Of a DNA stretch of 64,000 bases, positions 59,516 through 64,000 are shown in pieces. The notes below the pieces were generated by a model, which was given only the letters and a program-made list of their open reading frames with translations, made no database searches and had not been told where the DNA came from. The DNA comes from Trichomonas vaginalis G3 (Eukaryota > Parabasalia > Trichomonadida > Trichomonadidae), in assembly GCF_026262505.1 (NCBI RefSeq), contig NC_067203.1, positions 12,474,392-12,538,391 on the forward strand, read 5' to 3'. The translations under genes were made by a program, and so were the position numbers. The stretch's first letter is position 1. Each line of letters opens with the position of its first letter.

Positions 59516-59640
59516 ATAAAAGAAGCTATATATAGATGATGTCAGATATTCCGCGATTAATTAAAACAAGTGTTTAAATCATGAATGAAATCAATGGAGT
59601 CATAATCAAAGACCTCATAAATGAGAAAAAGAAATTGAAA

Positions 59641-60009
59641 CTAATGATTATTTGAATTTATGAAATCAATTATTTGATTCATTCTTTCTTCAATCTCTTC
59701 TATTCTTTTTGTTAAATCATCTATTTTCATTAATGAGGTGATTCTTGATTGAGGAATAGATTTCAAACTAACCACTCCTTTTATTTTTGAAATTTTGAAT
59801 CCATCAACTTTAAACATTTTATTCAATTTACATGTTGTCAATTCTTCAAATAATTTTTTATTATTAGCATAATAGTCATTAAATTCTTCAACAGATGAAA
59901 AAATTTTTGTTTCAGTAATTGGTTTAACAACGTTAATTTTTTGTTGAACATTAACACTTTCATTTATTTCTTCCTCCTCTGTTTCATTTATTTTTAACAT
60001 CGGTTTCAT
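59641..60009 (-). CDS. Hypothetical protein (122 aa) with coiled-coil end
   Basis: Acidic head (NETEEEEINESVNVQQKINV), a middle segment TTCKLNKMFKVDGFKISKIK then GVVSLKSIPQ (a small beta-hairpin-like unit), and a C-terminal heptad helix (IDDLTKRIEEIEERMNQIID). Divergent from the 46-aa gene, with 66 bases between starts. Not recognised. The compact divergent layout and lack of host-type spacing suggest a mobile or viral remnant rather than a host gene. Confidence 0.55.
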   Translation of the reverse strand: MKPMLKINETEEEEINESVNVQQKINVVKPITETKIFSSVEEFNDYYANNKKLFEELTTCKLNKMFKVDGFKISKIKGVVSLKSIPQSRITSLMKIDDLTKRIEEIEERMNQIIDFINSNNH

Positions 60010-60075
60010 TTATCATTAAATAAAAATTAGAATATAAGTGATGAAATATATTTTTTAATTAATATTAAATCAGAA

Positions 60076-60216
60076 ATGGCGGCAAGATTCTTTAAAAAAT
60101 TATGGGATGGAATTAAGAAAGCTGCAGGTTGGGTTTATAAAAAGGTTATTAAAGGCCGCCTCAACAAAGTGACTTCACTTGAAATTCAAATATCGTATTT
60201 AAGAGTTCTAATATAA
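60076..60216 (+). CDS. 46-aa cationic amphipathic peptide
   Basis: Begins MAARFFKKLWDGIKKAAGWV then YKKVIKG. The FFKKLWDGIKKAAG pattern places aromatic/aliphatic and Lys residues on opposite helix faces, the design of membrane-active peptides and viral membrane-lytic proteins. The remaining 19 residues are ordinary (RLNKVTSLEIQISYLRVLI). Divergent from the 122-aa gene. Function is inference from shape alone. Confidence 0.5.
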   Translation: MAARFFKKLWDGIKKAAGWVYKKVIKGRLNKVTSLEIQISYLRVLI

Positions 60217-60733
60217 AACACTACTACTACTAATAATAATCACATTAATAAAAATGAGATATAATGAAATTTGTTGAAATCTTTTTATCTTGAGTTTTAT
60301 AATAAGCATCATAAGAGTAACAGTATAAGATACTTACAAAAATATTTATATTGGCAACAATAAATATATCATATGTGAAAATTTGTTGAAATCTTTTTAT
60401 CTTGAGTTTTATAATAAGCATCATAAGAGTAACAGTATAAGATACTTACAAAAATATTTATATTGGCAACAATAAATATATCATATGTGAAAATCAATTA
60501 TCTATTATTTCTTTATCCCCATTAAGATGCATTAATAATAGTCATACTGAATATACATGAATAGTATATTACAAACATCATAGAATTATCGCATTAAATC
60601 ATAATTTTTTTGCAATCAGAATCTCTTGGATTTGTAAAATTTAAAATAATATAACAAATATATTGTGTATACATTATGTAATGTTATAGTAAAGTTAAAA
60701 GTTGTAAAAAATAAAATTGTTTAAATTATTAAA
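60217..60733. other. Non-coding spacer with a 112-bp tandem duplication
   Basis: A+T-rich and mostly taken up by the direct repeat described separately. No gene seen. Confidence 0.6.
60269..60492. repeat. 112-bp direct tandem duplication
   Basis: Two adjacent copies (60,269-60,380 and 60,381-60,492) beginning ATTTGTTGAAATC and ending CATATGTGAAA appear identical, so the duplication is recent. Confidence 0.9.
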
Positions 60734-62131
60734 TTATTCTTGAAAACCATGAATTTGAGGTAATGGAAACGGTTCCCTCTTTTCTTGAGGCATTCCAGCA
60801 ATTACATACTTTGGAATTTCTGAAGAATTTTGTGATTCATTTGAAATTATTTCTTCATCTTTTCCATTTCCGTAATCTCCTTTTCCTTTTACAATCAATT
60901 TTCTTGCCTTTCGTCTTTCTGAGCGCGCAGATCGATATTCTTCTGTCTTTTCTCGTTCCGAGCGCAACTTTTTTTCTTTGTGCTCTTCAATAAGAGAATC
61001 CCGAAGGATAGGATGAATTGGCTTAATTCCTGATAAATTACGTAGTTCAAGTAATCCTTGATATCCTTCATTGTGGTAAATTGTAGCAATATCTGTTCTG
61101 CCTTCATATGAACTGAGATAATTTGTATGTTTTGGATTAAAACGGCATGATCGAGCATTATATGACTCATTTATATGAGTTGCATAATCCGGATTAACAA
61201 TTTGAAAAACTGATCCGGAATCTTTTAAAAATTCGAGTAGATGATTTCTTGCATTTTCGTTTTCAAGTCCAGCTGTCCATATAAAATGTTCTTTTTCTTC
61301 ATCTTTTGTGGAATGTAAACAATATTCTGGTGAATGATTTCCAATTAGATGATCTACGGCGTGGAGCCAATAAAATAGCTTCTGTTCTTTGGAAATATGC
61401 TTATCCAATAAAGTATTAAAGAATATTTTGAGTCTGTTTTTGATACCATGAAAAATTTTTGAGTCGACGATAGGCATGTCACTTTTTGCATACTCATTAG
61501 AAGTAAGACGTTTCCAGCACAATTCGAATTTCTTTTTGCAATGGAAGCCATCTTGATATTCAACAGCATCAGGAAAATGCTTATGAACAATATTACGGGA
61601 TTTATTATCCCTATCATGGCAAAAAAAGTCAATAATACCTTTTCCCACCGTATCTTCCAAAATTTGAAGAGCCTGATCAGCGGCAACAGATTCCATTTGG
61701 CATGAGGCACCAGTATAATTTCCAGCTTTACCTTTACGAGATCTAACGATTACGAATTTTGCCACAATGTCACCTTTAGGACCCATTGCTACAAACTCAC
61801 ACTCGTCTGCATTTCTAACATGCGAGAAATGAGCATCGATGGTGATAACAGTTCCAGGCTCAAGTTGCAATGCATGATTTTTTACACTTTTTTCAGCTAA
61901 TTCCTTCGCTTTCTCGAGAATCACCTTTTGAATCCTGTAAAAGTATTGTGAAGATGGTACATCTATACCAGCCTCTCTTAATAAGTTACTTGCTTCTTGA
62001 TATGCTTTACCGCAAATCAAAGTGGCAAATGTAAATGATTTGCCATCTAATTTAATTAGATCACCGAATCCTTCATATTGGACGCGAATAATCTCAGAAT
62101 TTGTGGCGTCATGTACCTCCTGTGATGTCAT
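60734..62131 (-). CDS. DDE-type transposase (Kolobok- or Mutator-like)
   Basis: A 465-aa transposase, apparently intact. Possible catalytic elements are VITIDAHFS (Asp99), the GNYTGASCQME block (residues 138-147), FFCHDRDNKS (Asp173/175) and a YQDGFHCKKKF block (residues 192-202). The GN.....QME followed by a D..D..HC.K order resembles Kolobok and some Mutator-like transposases, both cut-and-paste DNA transposons. The family call is uncertain. The C-terminal half is basic (RKARKLIVKGKGDYGNG). A host-type initiator lies upstream. Element ends could not be fixed, and part of the 5' end is repeated at 63,420. Confidence 0.65.
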   Translation of the reverse strand: MTSQEVHDATNSEIIRVQYEGFGDLIKLDGKSFTFATLICGKAYQEASNLLREAGIDVPSSQYFYRIQKVILEKAKELAEKSVKNHALQLEPGTVITIDAHFSHVRNADECEFVAMGPKGDIVAKFVIVRSRKGKAGNYTGASCQMESVAADQALQILEDTVGKGIIDFFCHDRDNKSRNIVHKHFPDAVEYQDGFHCKKKFELCWKRLTSNEYAKSDMPIVDSKIFHGIKNRLKIFFNTLLDKHISKEQKLFYWLHAVDHLIGNHSPEYCLHSTKDEEKEHFIWTAGLENENARNHLLEFLKDSGSVFQIVNPDYATHINESYNARSCRFNPKHTNYLSSYEGRTDIATIYHNEGYQGLLELRNLSGIKPIHPILRDSLIEEHKEKKLRSEREKTEEYRSARSERRKARKLIVKGKGDYGNGKDEEIISNESQNSSEIPKYVIAGMPQEKREPFPLPQIHGFQE

Positions 62132-62135
62132 TTGT
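62055..62135. repeat. 81-bp segment also present at 63,420-63,500
   Basis: Covers the first 26 codons of the transposase and its start codon. The second copy, in the same orientation, appears identical but is cut off from the rest of the gene. Confidence 0.9.
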
Positions 62136-62152
62136 GAAAAAACCAGAATTTT

Positions 62153-62166
62153 CGAAAAAGTGACAC
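62153..62166 (-). promoter_or_regulatory. Transposase initiator; inverted 14-mer partner at 63,389
   Basis: On the minus strand GTGTCACTTTTTCG, containing the host initiator TCACTT about 27 bases before the ATG. The same 14 bases appear in inverted orientation at 63,389-63,402, beyond the tandem array. Confidence 0.5.
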
Positions 62167-62429
62167 CAACTATTAAAGTTATTTTATTACTAGATTTATT
62201 TACAAATTATAAGATAATATCATTAACAAAATATATTTTTAATATAAATAAAAAACTTTTTTATACAAAAAATTACAATCAATCGATAAATATTATAAAA
62301 CATTTATTCCAAAAAGATTAAGTAATAGGTGGGATCCTGCATATAATATAATTTTATGTCATAAAGCTTACAAATTTTAGATGGACCACAGTGAGAATGT
62401 GAGTGGTTAATTTAAAGGTGGTCTGATAA

Positions 62430-63115
62430 AGATATCGAAGCTTACTCAACACAGTATGAAGCAGTTTCTAATACACAATCTTACTAGTGGTGTTTCGGTC
62501 GCCAGCGCTCTCATAGGGGTGCTGATTTCAAAAACCACTACTTCAAATTATTCAACAATACTCAATGCAGCATGAAGCAGCTACTACTGCTGTATCTTAC
62601 TGGTAGCGTTTTGGTCGTTGGCTCTTGCACAGTCTCTCAGATTTTCAAAAATTTTTTTCAACACTATCTTGTTTCGCTCTCAGAAAGCTATCCTACAAAG
62701 ACATCGAAGCTTACTCAACACAGCATGAAGCAGTTTCTAATACACAATCTTACTAGTGGTGTTTCGGTCGCCAGCGCTCTCATAGGGGTGCTGATTTCAA
62801 AAACCACTACTTCAAATTATTCAACAATACTCAATGCAGCATGAAGCAGCTACTACTGCTGTATCTTACTGGTAGCGTTTTGGTCGTTGGCTCTTGCACA
62901 GTCTCTCAGATTTTCAAAAATTTTTTTCAACACTATCTTGTTTCGCTCTCAGAAAGCTATCCTACAAAGACATCGAAGCTTACTCAACACAGCATGAAGC
63001 AGTTTCTAATACACAATCTTACTAGTGGTGTTTCGGTCGCCAGCGCTCTCATAGGGGTGCTGATTTCAAAAACCACTACTTCAAATTATTCAACAATACT
63101 CAACACAGCATGAAG
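62430..63115. repeat. 269-bp tandem repeat, two and a half copies
   Basis: Units begin at about 62,430, 62,699 and 62,968 and are nearly identical. Each unit is itself two related halves, starting TACTCAACACAGCATGAAGC and TACTCAATGCAGCATGAAGC, so the array grew from a smaller repeat. The 90-aa frames inside the array come from repetition, and I do not treat them as genes. Confidence 0.9.
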
Positions 63116-63335
63116 CAGTTTCCAATTCAACAATACTCAACACAGCATGAAGCAGTTTCTAATAAATATATACATATAAATATATACATATTAAATATAT
63201 ACATATATAAATATATACATATATAAATATATACATATATAAATATATACATATATAAATATATACATATATAAATATATACATATTAAATATATACATA
63301 AATATACATATATATATAAATATATAAATAACAAA
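63116..63335. repeat. Short CAACACAGCATGAAGC copies and ATATAC microsatellite
   Basis: Two truncated unit copies are followed by about 170 bases of AAATATATACATATAT-type repeats, a typical slippage product. Confidence 0.85.
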
Positions 63336-63419
63336 ATATAATCAAAAAATAGTGTTTGGAAATTTAAGGTTAAGTGTCACTTTTTCTAGTGTCACTTTTT
63401 CGTAAATTCTACCACACTC

Positions 63420-63500
63420 ATTAGATCACCGAATCCTTCATATTGGACGCGAATAATCTCAGAATTTGTGGCGTCATGTACCTCCTGTGATGTCATTTGT
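63420..63500. pseudogene. Detached copy of the transposase 5' end
   Basis: Same 81 bases as 62,055-62,135, same orientation (transposase on the minus strand). It keeps the start region but not the rest of the gene, and is preceded on the left by a doubled GTGTCACTTTTTC motif (63,375-63,402). Confidence 0.85.
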
Positions 63501-64000
63501 CAGTTTTTTGTTTCTTCACTTCTGAATACGACACCTTGAATTATGGGTTTATTTCTAATAATTTACAATTTACTAACAGTATTCTTTTTGGGGATACTGA
63601 CATTCAACGTAAAAACGAGAATGTTTCGAAATAATAAAATTTAATATAATATTAAGTCATTTTTAAATATTTCTGTCTCAACCTGAATGTTTATTCCCTA
63701 AAAAGAGATTGCCATAAGTCTATGGAAATTGACCATAAATAACTTAGAGCTATGGAATAAATTGATTTTAATGTATTTTTTTCTCGAAAATATCTTTTTT
63801 AGAGTGAAAATATAAATGTTGGAATTTTCCTTACCATATTATTGTAATACAATATAGACAGATGCTTTATTCTACAACAAAAAGCCAGAATCGATTTTTT
63901 GTCGAAATCTTAAATATAATGAAACAATAAAATCTTAATTATATCCATTATGATTTGAATATTTAGAAGTATAACAAATGATAAAAATATTCATATGAAA
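63501..64000. other. A+T-rich, nothing recognised
   Basis: No supported gene, repeat or RNA in the last 500 bases. Confidence 0.6.

Larger units (their letters stand above)
58309..59640. other. Intergenic with initiator-like sites and an inverted repeat
   Basis: No well-supported gene. TCACTTTT occurs near 58,329, 58,375 and 58,687. A 71-aa frame on the minus strand (58,443-58,658) begins with TTG rather than ATG and is weak. A 24-codon frame on the plus strand at 59,581-59,655 overlaps the end of the next gene. Confidence 0.5.

Noticed and set aside
61480-61500. Initiator TCACTTTTT inside the transposase and similar sites inside the karyopherin
   Set aside because: They fall in conserved coding sequence and are explained by the encoded residues.
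62572-63113. Two identical 90-aa proteins
   Set aside because: They are the same frame in neighbouring copies of the 269-bp tandem unit, with no start signal or family resemblance.

Overview
The window looks like a trichomonad genome, most likely Trichomonas vaginalis or a close relative. It is A+T-rich. The clear host genes have no introns and sit hundreds of bases apart. Host-type genes include a cyclin, a BspA-like leucine-rich repeat gene with a glycine-rich head, and a karyopherin. More than half of the window is Maverick/Polinton DNA, which that genome is known to carry in bulk. All identifications are from reading motifs; no database search was possible.

Layout. (1) 1 to about 12,300: element A, which runs off the left edge. 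It holds a protein-primed family B DNA polymerase (minus strand), a 280-aa protein divergent from a large phage-type fibre gene, many small genes, a 15-bp repeat array between two divergent genes, and a DNA adenine methyltransferase. (2) About 12,300-13,680: unassigned sequence. (3) 13,690-17,735 and 17,761-21,716: two noisy copies of the same fibre region on either side of a 25-N gap, almost certainly one locus assembled twice. (4) 17,761 to about 37,600: the rest of element B, with fibre, integrase, a KilA-N protein, a D5-like winged-helix protein, DNA polymerase B, capsid genes, a membrane protein and coiled-coil proteins. (5) About 37,600-40,979: a gene-poor junction with hairpins and a 1-kb inverted repeat pair. 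(6) 40,980-58,308: host genes. These are a 2010-aa LRR/coiled-coil protein, a mitotic cyclin, the Gly-rich/BspA locus, an exportin-like karyopherin and a 491-aa unknown. (7) 58,309-64,000: small-gene and transposon territory, with a 122-aa/46-aa divergent pair, a DDE transposase, and a 269-bp tandem array beside a duplicated piece of the transposase 5' end.

How the parts fit. Element A makes its own replicase, methylase and receptor-binding fibre. Element B has replicase, integrase and capsid genes but no methylase in view. I did not find the packaging ATPase or the cysteine protease usual for Mavericks. The most striking signal is the tetranucleotide GATC. By eye, element A has roughly 75-80 copies in 12 kb. 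Element B has one in about 15 kb, where about 45 would be expected from its composition. Host genes are near expectation. The polymerase genes of the two elements show the same contrast. Within A, only the fibre gene is GATC-poor, and it shares near-identical blocks with B's fibre. I read this as a mark of methylation or restriction pressure between elements, combined with exchange of fibre modules.
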